This document shows, piece by piece, positions 1 through 12,519 of a DNA stretch of 64,000 nucleotides. The notes under the pieces are model-generated. The model did not search any database and was not told where the DNA came from. It saw only the letters and a program-made list of their open reading frames with translations. The DNA lies in contig LNAC01000019.1 of NCBI GenBank assembly GCA_002007465.1, positions 1,724,344 through 1,788,343 of the forward strand, written 5' to 3'. Both the position numbers and the translations under genes were made by a program. Each line of letters opens with the position of its first letter. Within the stretch, counting starts at the first letter, position 1. This stretch comes from Ailurus styani. Taxonomy: Eukaryota; Chordata; Mammalia; Carnivora; Ailuridae.

Positions 1-1839
1 GGACCATACCCCAGCCAAACAGCTTCTAGTTGATTAAACCTTTGTTTTTCCTTGGTCCCTTAGTCCCAGGTCCCAGAAAGAGAGTATGCATGAACGCCAG
101 GAACAGCAAGAACTTGCTCTCAGAAAACCATCTCAGATGGATTTCAGTTCTACTAATAATGAAGCACAAGAGAAATTCTGGGCTCTGATTAAGCTAGATC
201 CCAAGATGCTAACCTTGAAAATTGATTGTATTAGACAATCTTTATTTAACTCTGACCTAGCTTACAATTCAGGCTAAGAGAAAGAATCTTAGAAATGGAG
301 ATTAAAAGAGTTGAATTCAGGAAAGTAGGAGCTACAGATGGTGGTGATGGCTGGAAAATGAATTCTTTATGGGGGTAGTTAGGAAGAACTACCAGGATGA
401 TCGTGGGCAGAAGATTCTGGTAAATGAGCATTTTCTGAGCTTTTTCTTTCCTTAAGTGTGTTGTCGTTGGGGAAGGAGAGAGATAAGTTGCAACAAGAGA
501 TAAATGCAACCTCTGTGGGCAGGTCTTCTGCCTTCTCCCTGGTCTCAGTGTCCCTGTAAAGCCTTGCTTGGTGGCCATTTGCAAATGAGCAGTCTAGAAT
601 ACTGCATGACTCCTCTTTCGGTGAAGTCACTTTTTCCACAGCCCTTCACCACAACAGTGTTTAGCTAAATGGAGTAACTCAGCCTCAAATACCCAGGGCA
701 GCTTTCAGGCAAATAAAGCATAACCCACTGATAGGCCGCTATGATTTCCCTTTGCTTTATCTTCATTCTGGGCTATAGTCCACTTTGAAACTAAGACTAC
801 TTCTCCTCCTGTGTCTGGAGAGTTCAAATCCATCCAGTTCTGTTGTGTGAATACGCCTGAGAATAAGGGGTTGGAGCTCCAGCTTCCCCGGGAGCTCCTG
901 AATATGTACATATGTGATCGCTGCCAAATTGGGGCTTGGCTAGAAGTAGCAAAATACGATCGGCTCTGAAGCAGAACAGGATCACCTCAACAGTGAGTCA
1001 GACGCAGGCAGATTCCTGGCTTCGGCAGGCTGGATCCTGGCCCTCTGCTCTCTGGGCCTCGTGCCCTGTCTCTAGGGCAGGGCATGACATAGCAAAAACA
1101 GCAAAGGAGAGTCTGGGCCAGTTATTCCCTGACTCATTCCTACCAGGAGAAGCCTTTCAGTGAGAAGCAACTTCAGGGAAGTGGAAAGCAAGGGTCTAAT
1201 GTTACTTCTAAAAGATGCCTGAGATGTTTTGACAACCAGATACACTGGCTCATCCACAAGGCCTCAAATCCTTTTCTCCAGCAGACTGACACAGCACAAA
1301 CGGTCATTCAACATATTAAATCACATTCTATTACGAGAATTTCTCTCTCCCGTCCTGCCAAACAGTAGCTATCTGAGCCCTCCAGTGGAAAGAATATTGG
1401 TAGAAGGGAATATGTTTACACAAAATGATCAAATGAAGAGATACCTCACCCTACTTTCTGTGCAGACAGGTTTCCTTTCTCCTTCACTGTTCCGGAATGA
1501 GCTTATCTACTTGAGAATCACGGAATTCGAGGAAACAGGCACAGAACATCTCAGGCACATAAACATTAAATACTTATAACCATTTCTGAAACTTTAGTTC
1601 CTCCAAATCAAACTAGGACTTTTTAACTAGTATGAAAATAATAAAACTTTTTCCAAAAAACCTCCACATCCAAATGATTTCTGAATTAAAGATTTTAAAG
1701 CCTATGAAACCGATTTGTACTTGAGAATTAAAATCAGATACTCTCATCGTTTCTCACCTTCCATTTTTTTTTTGAGTGTCACACAACCTCTTCCCGTAGG
1801 TGCTACCCTTTAACAGGCACCTACAGACAGACAAATCAC
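1..1839. other. Unique intron-like DNA, no feature recognised
   Basis: No repeat family or gene was recognised here. Open frames on both strands are short and mutually overlapping, with no convincing splice signals. I see no CpG island or promoter-like sequence. Confidence 0.4.
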
Positions 1840-1948
1840 CTGTGAGTAACAAGGCTGTTCCAGTAAGTGAGCCGAAATGGTGCTGAAGGACTTTCATTAT
1901 GAACAGACTCCCAGAGAAGAAACTCACTAGAAATAGAACTACCACCAC
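1840..1948 (-). CDS. Candidate internal coding exon C (unidentified gene)
   Basis: This 109-nt minus-strand segment follows a pyrimidine-rich acceptor (TTTTCTCTTCTAG) and is followed by the donor CACAG|GTGATT. Two frames are open. One gives a polar peptide containing SSEFLLWESVHNESPSA. The other starts at phase 0, ends at phase 1 and gives a strongly hydrophobic, membrane-like peptide. The second frame is the one phase-compatible with candidates B and D upstream. Only length, openness and splice signals support it, and a chance match is quite possible. I do not recognise the protein. Confidence 0.3.
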
Positions 1949-2226
1949 CTAGAAGAGAAAATGACTTCTTCACAGCATCCAGCTTCATTCCCACCTTCTC
2001 CACAAAGCACTTGCCAGCTGCCTATTCTGCCCCTTCTCTCCTTTCTTGCAATGAGAGGCAGCAAGCAAGTTTGCATTCACTATCATCTAACGGTTTCATG
2101 ACTTGGTTTTAATTCCCCATTTCCATTACGCATTTTTTGAGGGTGGAGACCAGGCCTCAGTCTCGGTAATCCTGAGAGGACACAAAGCAGGGCTAGGCAA
2201 ACCAGGAATCTTCCGGAAATACTCAC

Positions 2227-2265
2227 TGCCACATGAAATACTATGAATATGGAAAGCCAGTGCCT
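2227..2265 (-). CDS. Candidate 39-nt micro-exon D (unidentified gene)
   Basis: The splice signals are the strongest of the candidate set: a long pyrimidine tract ending CTCAATTCCTAG on the minus strand, and the donor GGCA|GTGAGT. In phase 0 it encodes RHWLSIFIVFHVA. Read with candidate C in the same phase, this would form one long hydrophobic segment preceded by basic residues, as in a membrane-spanning helix. The segment is too short for openness to mean anything, so the case rests on splice sites and phase agreement. Confidence 0.28.
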
Positions 2266-2379
2266 CTAGGAATTGAGGAGGAGAAAAAAAAAATCTATAT
2301 GCCTCAAAGTATTGTTACAGAATCTACACACAGCTTCCAATTAACATCCTCTCCCCTTTCAAGCCACAGATATCTTTCA

Positions 2380-3270
2380 ACTTCTTTATTTACTCAACAA
2401 ACTTTCACTAAGCCTCTACTTATGTATGAGGCACATCATGGCTGCTGAGTTATAAAGCTGAAGCCTCAGTCCCTAACTCAAAGGTGCTCACAGTACAGTA
2501 CCGAGGACAGTAAGGTAAAGACAAACACAATAGAAGGTGGCGTCAGTCAGACTATGATTGTATCAAGCAGCTTTGAGATCCAGAGAAAGAAGTTTCCAAA
2601 CCTGCCAGTGGTGGAGGGAGGCGGAGTCAGGTAACAGGAAAAGGAAGAAATTATTGCCAAACTTGCTAGGGAAGAACTCCTGATAGAGCAACTATCGTGG
2701 CTGAAAGCATAGAAACAAGAGAGAATGTGGCAGTTTCCAGAGCCATGGATAGTTGGATTTGGTTGGAGAATAAGGACAAAGGTGGACAGTAAGGGTAAGA
2801 AGTGGGGTGATACATAAAACATTAAGGTACCTGACTTTGTTCCATAGGCATTGGGAAGTTATTATGGGGGTGAAGCACTAAAGTGACAAGATCCAGAGAA
2901 TGGATTCAAGAGATATCCAGTAGTACAGACAGTAGATCTCTGTGAACAAAGGTGAAGGGTGAGAGAGGAACCTACAATGACCCTCAAGTTCTTGGCTTAG
3001 GCAATGAGGCAAATGTTAGAACTATTAATTGAAATAGGGAATAAAAAGCAAGGAACAAATTGGGTGTGGGAGATAATAAGACCAGTTGTAGACATCTTGG
3101 GCTATGGGTCTCAATAAAAAATCCAGGTGAAAATACCCAGAGAAGAACTGATTATACAACCCCTGAGCTCAGGAAAGAGGTTGGGGACGGTTGTTTTGAG
3201 TTGAGTGTCAAGTAGGTAGAACTGAAATCACGGCACTAGATGGACACAAAGGAAACAATGTGGAAACGTA
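2380..3270 (+). repeat. L2/MIR-related ancient repeat, diverged
   Basis: The left part resembles the common 'tttattgagcacctactatgtgcc' type of ancient mammalian repeat. The right part carries phrases such as 'gtgacaagatccagagaatgg' and 'gttgagtgtcaagtaggtag', which match a very old interspersed family by layout. Divergence is high, so boundaries and family assignment are approximate. Confidence 0.45.
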
Positions 3271-3688
3271 AGAGAACCTTGGGGAAGCCTCAGATGCAAG
3301 GAGCAGGCTCCTCCCTAAAGCAAGATTATTGGTAGTGGTGGTGGCAGTAGTGATTGTTGCTGTCCTTATGATGATGAATATGAAGAAGTGTGATTTTGCA
3401 AATATTTAGGATTCCCTCACAGGCATACATTTTCATAAACATTAGGCAAAAAGGCATGCAAGAGGACATGCCTTTCGTGATGGCTACTACATTTCACTAT
3501 TTAGTCTGACTTATTTTTTTATGACCTTGAGGACATGAGTAGTGTTTTATTTTCATGATAGACTGAAACTTCAAAGACTGGCAGAAAATTAGAGTAAGAA
3601 GAGGAAACAAGAACTTGATAGTTCTACCATATCTAATAATGCAGAGGACATTCATCTCTTTAATTTTAATATACAGACAGACTTTTAC

Positions 3689-3855
3689 TCTAGTAGTTGA
3701 ACTTTCTTGTTCTGATGATGACAATTCTCCGTATTCATCTCTGGTCATTTCATCTAAGTAGAAGTGCTTCTGCAACGTTGGAGGGAACAAGGCTTTGAGG
3801 TTTCCCTTCCATTCATGCATTTCCTTCTCATCTTCCTCGCAAATATATTTCCTAA
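3689..3855 (-). CDS. Candidate internal coding exon B (unidentified gene)
   Basis: This 167-nt minus-strand segment sits behind a good acceptor (CTTCCCTGACTTCTTAACAG) and before the donor CTAGA|GTAAAAG. Only one frame is open; it starts at phase 1 and ends at phase 0. The peptide is rich in charged residues and looks natural, for example ICEEDEKEMHEWKGNLKALF and later DEMTRDEYGELSSSEQESS. The EKEMHEW stretch loosely recalls the last helix of PH domains, which is weak evidence. The gene is unidentified. Of the exon candidates this is the one I trust most. Confidence 0.38.
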
Positions 3856-5029
3856 CTGTTAAGAAGTCAGGGAAGAAAAGGAAAGTAGAGCAGGAAAAAA
3901 GGAAAGAAAAAAGCATAGGAAGAAAAGACTCAACATACTAACTGAACTTCACTCTAATGAACCTCACAGTTGTGCATCTGGGTTCACGGGAAGGCAACCA
4001 CAGACCACTGCTGCAGCTCCACTGACACACACATAAACCCCCTGTCAGCTCAGGAAAATCATAGGTACTTCTAAATATCAAACAGTTCATCACTAGGATC
4101 AAAGAAGCATTTACTGAGAGCAAAGTAACTACACTTATTACACCACAGTAATATTTTTATGATAAAGTCTGGTCAAGAAATTTCCACTCAAGAGGGCAAT
4201 GAAATTTTAAGTGGAAACCCACCTTCCCTCCCACATACACTGCCACCACCACCACCAACAAAATGATAAAATAATACTTTAAAAATAAATAAAAAGATAT
4301 AACTGCACTCCAAATTTGTTAAACTTATCTGTGAAACAAAGGGAACACAGTTTCAGAGGTCAGTGGGAGCATAAACCAAAGGACTACTGGCTCCACAATC
4401 TGTGGAAACCAGTAGAACCAGACAGACATTTAAATCCTGTGGTGTCCCAAGTACAACACACCTATAAATCACCAGGCATGGGGCAGGCATCTAGAACCAG
4501 GCTCTCCATGTAGAACTGGGGGTTGGGAGAAACTCTCCACACTAAATGGGAGCCTAAAATCTATGACTGAGTTCCCCACTTGCCTGGGAAACTAGATTTG
4601 ACATGCCTAACCCTCCTACCCCCCAGGATGTGATTTATGAGAAGGAATAATTAAACCTGGTTCTGAACAAAGCACTTAAGTTGATGCAAGAACCGGAGAG
4701 GGAGTAGAAAAGACAAGGAGAGAGAAGGAGGTTCCAACTCATCACAACCATGAGTACACACACAAAATCCTCCTTTATGACAGAATTATACAATTTCTCG
4801 AACACAAAGAAAACTAGGAGAGCAAACTCAACAATTACAATTCAGATATTTAGAGCTTTGTAATATAGAATGAAAGTGAAATTGCCAACATCCAGGTCCC
4901 AAAAGAAGACATAAATTGAGAGGAAAGGATATTTAAAGAAGTAACAACAATCCCTCAAAATTAAAGGAACTTCAAAGACCTCAATCCGAAGAACTCAGAG
5001 TGCCAAACAGGGGAATAAAAAAAATACTG

Positions 5030-6708
5030 CACAATGGAAAGACATCTCGTGCTCACGGATTGGAAGAAAAAATACTGTTAAAATATCTATACTTACCCAA
5101 ACCAATCTACAGATTCAGTGCAATCCCTCTCAAAATACCAAGAGCATTTTTCACAGATCTACAACAGACAATCCTAAAATTTGTATGGAACCACAAAAGA
5201 CCCCAAATAGACAAAGCAGTCTTGAAAAAGAAAAGCAAAGGTAGAGGCATCACAATTCCAGACTCCAAGTTATATTACAAAGCTGTAATAATCAAAAAGT
5301 ATGGCACAGGCACAGAAATAGGCACACAGATCAATGGAATAATACAGAAAACCCAGAAATAAACCCACAATTACATGGTCAATTAATCTTTGACAAAGCA
5401 GGAAAGAAGAGGCAAAGGGCAAAAGACAGTCTTTTCAACAAATGGTGCTGGAAAAATGGGACAGCAATATTCAAAAGAAATAAACTCGACCACTTTCTTA
5501 TATCATACACAAAAATAAATTCAAAATGGATTAAAGACCTAAATGTGAGACCTGAAAACATAAAAATCCTAAAAGAAAACAGGCAGTAACTTTTTTGGCA
5601 TTGGCAAAAGCAACTTTTTTCTAAGTATATCTCCTGAGGCAAGGAAAACAAAACCAAATATACACTATTGGGACTATGTTAAAATAAAAATTTTCTGCAG
5701 AGTGAAGGAAGCAACATAAATAAAAGGCACCCTGTGGAATGGGAGAAGATGTCTGCAAATGACACATCCAATAAAGGGTTAGTATCCAAAATATATAAGG
5801 AACTTATAAAATTCAACATCCAAAAAACAAAAATCTAATTAAAAATGAGCAGAAAACATGAAACAGACATTTCTCTAAAGAAGACAACCAGATGTCCAAC
5901 AGACAAAAAAATCATCACTTACCATCAGGGAAATGCAAATCAAAGTACAATTAGATATCACCGCACACCTATCAGAATGGCTAAAATCAACAACACAAAA
6001 AACAACAGGTGTCAGTGAGGATGTGGAGAAAGGGGAATCCTCCTGTACTGTTGGTGAGAATGCAAATGGGTGTAGCCACTGTGGAAAACAGTATGGAGGT
6101 TCCTCAAAAAATTAAAAATAGAACTACTATACAATCCAGGATTCACGCTATTTACCCAAAGAGTACAAAAACACTAATTCAAAGGGATACATGCACCTCC
6201 ATATTTATAGTAACATTATTTACAATAGCCAAGATATGGAAGAAGCCCAAGCTCCATCAACTGATGAACAGATGAAGTGGGGAGATACACATACACACAC
6301 ACACACACACTGGAATATTATTCAGCCACAAAAAGGAATAAAATCTTGCCATTTGCAACAACATGGATGGAGCTACAGAGTATAATAAGTGAAAAAAAAA
6401 ACAGAGAAAGACAAAGACCATACGATTTCACTAATATGTGGAATTTAAGAAACAAAACAAATGAACAAACATAAAAAAAAAGGGGGGGGGAGACAAACCA
6501 AGAAACAGACTCTTAACTATAGCAAACAAACTGATAGTTACCACAGCAGAGGGGTGGGGAGAGGGGTGAAACTGGTGATGAGGATTAAGGAGTATACTTG
6601 TTATGATGAGCACTGGGTGACATATGGAATTACTCAATCACTGTATTGTACACCTGAAAGTAATGTAACACTGTATGGCAACTGGAATTAAAATTTAAAA
6701 ATAATAAG

Positions 6709-6711
<3 letters not shown>
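5030..6711 (+). mobile_element. 5'-truncated L1, ORF2 C-terminal half and 3' UTR
   Basis: Typical carnivore L1 sequence starts at 'aatggaaagacatctcgtgctc'-like text and runs through the ORF2 C-terminal half. It passes the conserved 'ggaatattattcagccaca' region into the 3' UTR ('gtacacctgaaag'). ORF2 is broken into several short frames by stops and frameshifts. The 3' end leads straight into a GAAA microsatellite, which probably grew from its A-rich tail. It lies inside the older L1 at 4310-8875. Confidence 0.9.
6292..6310. repeat. (CA)n microsatellite inside L1
   Basis: Pure CA dinucleotide run within the ORF2 3' region of the L1 copy. Confidence 0.95.
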
Positions 6712-6773
<62 letters not shown>

Positions 6774-6776
6774 AAA
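6712..6776. repeat. (GAAA)n microsatellite
   Basis: About fifteen GAAA units directly after the L1 3' end. All purines lie on one strand. It probably expanded from the retroelement tail. Confidence 0.97.
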
Positions 6777-7100
6777 AGAATAGAATGCATATAAAATACA
6801 TTATTGCAAAATTTGAGAATATCAAATACAAGGAAATAAACAAAAAGCTTCCTGATGTAAAGAGAAGATTACATTTAAAAAAAGAACCAGACTGACATCA
6901 GAGTTCTCAACAACAACTCTGAATGCTCCAGAAACAAAATTTTGGAAAATATCAACATTACCGGGGAGGGGAGCCCAGAGGCAGAGGAGAGTGCATTAAA
7001 TTATTTGTCTTATTAGAAGTGGGGAGAGAAACACATATAATTAAGTTTAAGAAATCAAGAAATAAATGAGATTATATGCACCCAACATAAAAGCAATCAC

Positions 7101-7262
7101 AAAACAAACTGAGGGTTACTGGGGGATGGGAGGGTAGGGATAGGGTGGATGGGTTATGGACATTGGGGAGGGTCTGTGCTTTGGTGAATGCTGTGAAAGA
7201 TGTAAGCCTGATAATTCACAGACCTGTACCCCTGGGGCAAAGAATAAAAAATTAAAAAAAAA
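7101..7262 (+). mobile_element. Very short 5'-truncated L1 3' end with TSD
   Basis: About 160 bp of L1 3' UTR ('aaacaaactgagggttactg' onward) ends in an A tail. The 12-bp direct repeat 'aaaagcaatcac' flanks it at 7089-7100 and 7263-7274. This is a complete insertion event and only the last part of the RNA was copied. It sits inside the older L1. Confidence 0.85.
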
Positions 7263-7349
7263 AAAAGCAATCACCTTAGGAACAAAAACAATATTGGAAA
7301 CAAAAGAACATTTGCTTTTTTGAAGAAAAAGTGAGAAATAACAATATTA

Positions 7350-7475
7350 TTTATATCAAAAATAAATATTTCAAATATCAAAACTTCTTAAAAATTTCTT
7401 AAATAAATATCAAATTTATCAAATTTCTTAAATAAATATCAAATATCAAAATATCAAAATTTCTTAAATAAAATT
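7350..7475. repeat. AT-rich imperfect tandem repeat
   Basis: The unit 'ttcttaaataaatatcaaat' and variants recur about four times, with 'atatcaaa' sub-repeats between them. It lies within the old L1 carcass and looks like local slippage expansion. Confidence 0.7.
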
Positions 7476-7953
7476 ATAAAGTGACAGAAGTCCTAACATA
7501 ATGGTAAATACAATAACATAAATGGATTAAACTCAATAGTTAAAAGGCAATGACTTTCCAAATGTATTTTTTAAATCCAACAATAGGTTGACTATGAAAA
7601 AAAATGCTTAAAAAAAAGACTGAGAGTAAAAAAAATAACATAGTAGGCAAATATTAAGAAAATGGTATTAAAAAGTGAGAAAGAGAGTCATTTTATACTG
7701 ATAAAGGGACAAGATGATCTAATAAGAAGATAAGCACCTAATGATATAGCCTCAAGCAACAAGTGGAACTATAAGGAAAAACAGAAAAATCAACAATTGT
7801 AATTGGAGATTTCAACACACTCCTCTCAGATGCTATCAGGCAGGGCAAAAAAAAAAAGAGAGAGATCTATAGTCAACAATATAAAGGTGATCTATTTCAT
7901 ACACACACTTTGCAATAGATGGGATACATATTCTTTAAAAACACATAAAACAT

Positions 7954-8140
7954 GAGGTGCCTGGGTGGCTCAGTCGTTCAGTGTCTGCCTTAGGCCCAGG
8001 TCATGATCCCATGATCCCACATCGGGCTCTCTGCTCTGCGGGAAGCCTGCTTCTCCTTCTCCCACTCCCCCTACTTGTGTTCCCTCTCTCGCTGTATCTC
8101 TCCCTGTGAAATGAATTAAAAAAAAAATCTTAAAAAAACA
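7954..8140 (+). mobile_element. CAN-SINE, plus strand
   Basis: tRNA-derived head ('ggtgcctgggtggctcag'), body, CT-rich stretch and A-rich tail with 'aatctt' near the end. An L1 3' end starts directly after it. It lies inside the old L1 carcass. Confidence 0.93.
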
Positions 8141-8145
8141 CAGAA

Positions 8146-8480
8146 CAACAACAACAACAAAGCAGAAACAGATCCATAAATACAGAGAACAAATTGATGG
8201 CTGCCAAAAGGGAGCAGGGTAAGAGGATGGAAAAAATGGGTGAAGGGGAACGGGGGATTCAGGTTTCCGGTTATGGAATGAGTAAGTCACGGGAATGAAA
8301 GGTACAGCATGGAGAATATAGTCAATAATATTGTAATAACATGGTATGGTGACAGATGGTCGCTCTACTTGTGGTGAGCATAACATAATGCAGAGACCTG
8401 TCGAATCACGAAGTTGTACACCTGAAACTGATGTAACATTGTGTGTCAATGACACTTCAACAACAACCAAAAAAAAAAAG
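8146..8480 (+). mobile_element. 5'-truncated L1 3' end
   Basis: L1 3' terminal sequence with 'gttgtacacctgaaactgat' and a poly-A run at 8468-8479. The direct repeat 'aacacagaa' at about 8137-8145 and 8481-8489 is a likely target-site duplication. The left boundary abuts the CAN-SINE tail. Confidence 0.8.
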
Positions 8481-8887
8481 AACACAGAATATTTTTGAAG
8501 CAAGATTAAGGTCTTAAATACCAAAAATTGACTATTATACATACTGTCTTTTCAGATTAAAATTGCAAACTATTTATAATTTCATAAACAAAAATACAGA
8601 TTTTACCATTTCCATGTGCTAGTAAACTAAATATAGTTAAAAAGAAAATCACAATGGAAATTTAAAAGATTTAGAATTCAATGATAATTAAAAATTTCAT
8701 ATCAAAATTTGTGAAACACAGCAAAAAAATGCCAAAGTGAACTTTATAGCTCTAAAATATTTATTGGAAAACAAAAAATGTTCAGAACATTTTTATGCCA
8801 CATTTAAACATAGTTTTCCAAAATACCGATAGTCAAATGAGAGTCATCATGACTGTTTAAATGATCAAATTAAGTTTAGTTATGGTA

Positions 8888-9606
8888 TGGCTAAAATTAA
8901 CAAGTCAGGAAATAACAGGTGTTGGTGAGGATGCGGAGAAAGGGGAACCCTCCTACACTGTTGGTGGTAATGCAAGCTGGTGTAGCCACTCTGGAAAACA
9001 GTATGGAGGCTCCTCAAAAAGTTGAAAATAGAGCTACCCTACAACCCAGCAATTGCACTACTGGGTATTTACCCCAAAGATACAAATACAGTGATCTGAA
9101 GGGGCATGTGCACCCCAATGTTTATAGCAGCAATGTCCACAATAGCCGAACTATGGAAAGAACCTGTAGATGTCCACCAACAGATGAATGGATAAAGGAG
9201 AAGTGATATATATGTATATAATGGAATATTATGCAGCCATTAAAGAAACAAAATCTTGCCATTTGCAAGCACGTGGATGGAACTAGAGGGTATTACGCTA
9301 AGCAAAATAAGTCAATCAGAGGAGGACAATTATCATATGATCTCGCTGATATGAGGAATTTGAGAAACAAGACAGAAGATCATAGGGGAAGGGAGGAAAT
9401 ATAAAACAAGATGAAACCAGAGAGGGAGAGAAACCATAAGAGACTCTTAATCTCAAGAAACAAACTGAAGGTTGCTGGAGGGAGGGGGTGGCTGGGTGAT
9501 GGACATTGGGGAGGGTATGTGCTATGGTGAGTGCTGTGAATTGTGGAGGACTGATGTATCACAGAACTGTACTGCTGAAACAAATAATATATGTTAATTT
9601 AAAAAA
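8888..9606 (+). mobile_element. 5'-truncated L1 3' end with perfect 13-bp TSD
   Basis: This carries the last part of ORF2 and the 3' UTR of a carnivore L1, ending in an A-rich tail. The 13-bp direct repeat 'tttagttatggta' flanks it at 8875-8887 and 9607-9619. ORF2 is closed by stops. It is among the younger insertions in the nest. Confidence 0.92.
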
Positions 9607-9619
9607 TTTAGTTATGGTA

Positions 9620-10864
9620 AACTCTTAATAAAACTAGAATTTATTGAAATATGCTTGATGTATTTTTTTATTTTAGCACACAACCCAAGGGGAATTACTT
9701 GTACATTATAATTAATGCAAGCTATACTGTAAGGTAATAAGTTAATATTAACTATTATTGCTAATATTTATCAACATTAAGACTTCCTGGGGGGTGAAAT
9801 GTCTCTAAAATCACAGCGGAAATCCATGAGAAAATGTGATTTAACAAATAAAAACTCACCCTAAGTACAGAGGAATATGTCTCAAGACTAAACATGATCT
9901 ATTACACTTCTGAAGGGTGATTTCAACCAAAATGAGGTGTATGCTTTCAGCCGCAGGGGGTGAACAAAGCTGCTGTGGTTAATCCCCTCCCTTTGCACCT
10001 GGATCCGTTCTCCTGTCATTCTGCATTTTCCATCTGTTAAAATAGGGTTGCCTAATAGTAACCATTACCATCCAGCTGAAAGTATTTTGACTTCTTTGCC
10101 CAACTGGTATGTCTTCTCTAATGATGCTGTACCCAAGGAAGACTCACGCACCAAACATCTAGGCTTTAATGACCGAAGCCGAGGAGGGCTGAGCAGGTGG
10201 GAAAGGGAGAGAGGATAACCTCAAGAATCAACATCTGTCACAGTAGCCGACAGACAACAGCTTTGGGAATGAAGTTCACAGGACTAGGCTGAAAATGGGG
10301 GGGGGGGAATTATGAAATGCTGCAGTAGGAAGAGAATTTCATTTGTTTGTTTTGCTAACTTACATAAGCCTATTCAAAACACAACCTTTGAACAAAGCAG
10401 GAAATACTCATGCTGCCCTAGTTTCCACCGTGTGGCAGATATTATGACATCAATAAAATCTCTTTCGAGCCATAGCCATCTTTCCTTCTAATGTTACCCA
10501 GGACATAACATGTACTGAAAAGGAGTGCCCCGTATCAAATACAGTACTCCCAGATTTATTTCCTATAGTTTCTGACATCATTCTGACATCTACTTCGCTA
10601 AAATAAAGTCTGAGTCACTGTATTTTACCATGTCAAAACCAGATAACAAATACGGAAGCGACCTGTATAAATAAAGCTAAATATGTTCAGGAGCTCGTAA
10701 GAAGCTTCAGATATATGAAACAGTAGGAAGAAAATATTTTTCCACTGATTTCTGTAAAGATGAGAAGGGGACCAACAATGGAATTTTAAGGCAAACACAG
10801 ATCAAAGAATTCAGTAAAGATCCAGGGCATGGGAATAGTAGTATGTATCAGGCAGGGCTGTTCC
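9620..10864. other. Unique DNA, no feature recognised
   Basis: No repeat family or exon signal was found. A run of ten G lies at about 10298-10307. Confidence 0.4.
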
Positions 10865-10877
10865 CCGAAATGATTTT

Positions 10878-11085
10878 TTTTTTTTTAAAGATGTTTTTTT
10901 ATTTATTTATTTGACAGAGAGAGAGAGATTACAGGTAGGCAGAGAGGCAGGCAGAGAGACAGGGAGAGGAGGAAGCAGGCTCCCTGCTGAGCAGAGAGCC
11001 CGATGCGGGCCTCGATCCCAGGACGCTGAGATCATGACCTGAGCCGAAAGCAGAGGCTTTAACCCACTGAGCCACCCAGGCGCCC
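10878..11085 (-). mobile_element. Young CAN-SINE, minus strand, 15-bp TSD
   Basis: The reverse complement shows the tRNA-derived head ending 'gagccacccaggcgccccc' in forward text, and a T-rich left end representing the A tail. The direct repeat 'ccccgaaatgatttt' at 10863-10877 and 11084-11098 is perfect. It belongs to the 'aaagcctctgc' subfamily. Confidence 0.97.
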
Positions 11086-12111
11086 CCGAAATGATTTTAA
11101 TATAGGTTCAAACTCTGCTACTTGAGACTCATGAGAAATAAGACATCCTGGAATTGTCATACTGGATCAGAAAAATAACCCATCTAGGACAGAATTCTAC
11201 TTTTAATATGGACATCCAAGGACAATCCTGTTGTCCATGGCCTCACACTTTCTATCCAAGTCTTGGATATACGTCTTAATTGTCATAATTCCTACTTGCT
11301 TTCAGACTACCAGGTGAAGTCACTGCAGACAGTGAAACATTCTCGAGCTCCACCTCTGAGTAAGGAGCATGACTTCCAGAACGGCTTACCACTCGCACCT
11401 GCTCCAAAGGCAGGATTATGGTCTCATCCAGTGTTTTGCTTTTGCATCTCTTGTCCTTAGCACTAGCATTCCCGTAATTACTGACTTACAGGCATGAGTG
11501 TGGCCAGATACCCAAATTTACCATGACACTGAGGAAAACGGGAGAAGGCCACACTTTGAAATAAGGAAACAGCCTATCCTGCCTAGGTAGTTTTCCTAAC
11601 ACTGGTTTCATCCAAGTAGCCCACTCTTTGGTTGCTGAAGAAAAGTAAACAGGCTTGTCTTCACAACCTACTCAGATGGCTGGCTGGGCCAGAACTTCAC
11701 GGATTTCTATGACCTTCTCTAACTGGAAGCTGTGGTCTACAAACAGAAGGACTGATGCGCAGCCCACCAGTCGGTGAGCAGCAGGGTTGGGAAGGGTCAT
11801 GGTCAGAATCAACACCCAATTAATACCTAACAAGCCAAAGAAAACCTGACACTCCCTTCACATCTTCCCATATGCCAGTCTACTGCACCCAAAATAGCCA
11901 AAGACCTGAGATAATTTGCTTTATGAAACACTATCAATAGTGCCCTTAAACCAGCAAGATCCATAGAAAGAAAAAGTTATAACAAGACAAAAATCAAAGT
12001 TGATATATTTTTCAGGCCAGATATTTATTCTTGTCCTCTCCTCAAAACTTCATCCAGAAGAATTATATCATATTATCTTTTACATCAGCTTTCCTGAACT
12101 GAAAAAGTGGA

Positions 12112-12131
12112 TACACACACACACACACACA
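12112..12131. repeat. (AC)n microsatellite
   Basis: About nine AC dinucleotides. Confidence 0.95.
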
Positions 12132-12519
12132 GAGTTCCTTTCTTAAACTGATTAGAATAATCAAGATAAGTTAGGAAGCTCAAAGTTTCACTTTAAAATT
12201 GAACTTTAAAAATTCCTAATGTAATTGGGTATCTTTTGTTAAAAAGGCAAATCCAACCCTACCTTTCAAAGGGAATTCTTAACTGTTCCTAGAGTAGTAG
12301 GTGGCAAATGATTACTGTTAGAAAACAGTCTAGATTCTTTGATCAGAAAATCTTCCCTAAGTCTTACATTAGGGAAAAAAGGGGAGGAGGTATAAGAAAT
12401 TAACCCTGCCAAATGCCCATTAAAGAAAGAAAGCTAATTGTGTTTCTCAGCAGTGGGAGGTGCACTGAGACAGGTTATCACCGCCAAGTGGAAGGAAAGG
12501 TTCCTAAAGTCCCACTTAC

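Larger units (their letters stand above)
4310..8875 (+). mobile_element. Old L1 (L1M/HAL1-like) host element, heavily interrupted
   Basis: Fragments at about 4310-5030, 6785-7088, 7275-7950 and 8490-8875 read as consecutive parts of one diverged plus-strand L1. They include an ORF1-side stretch with 'accagactgacatcagag', an endonuclease-side stretch with 'attggagatttcaacacac', and an ORF2 stretch with 'tcaaaatttgtgaaacacagc'. Younger L1 ends and a CAN-SINE lie between the fragments. There is no coding capacity. The exact subfamily cannot be set by eye. Confidence 0.6.

Noticed and set aside
7970..8542. 190-residue minus-strand frame
   Set aside because: Reads through a CAN-SINE and an L1 end in antisense. 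Simple-sequence composition.
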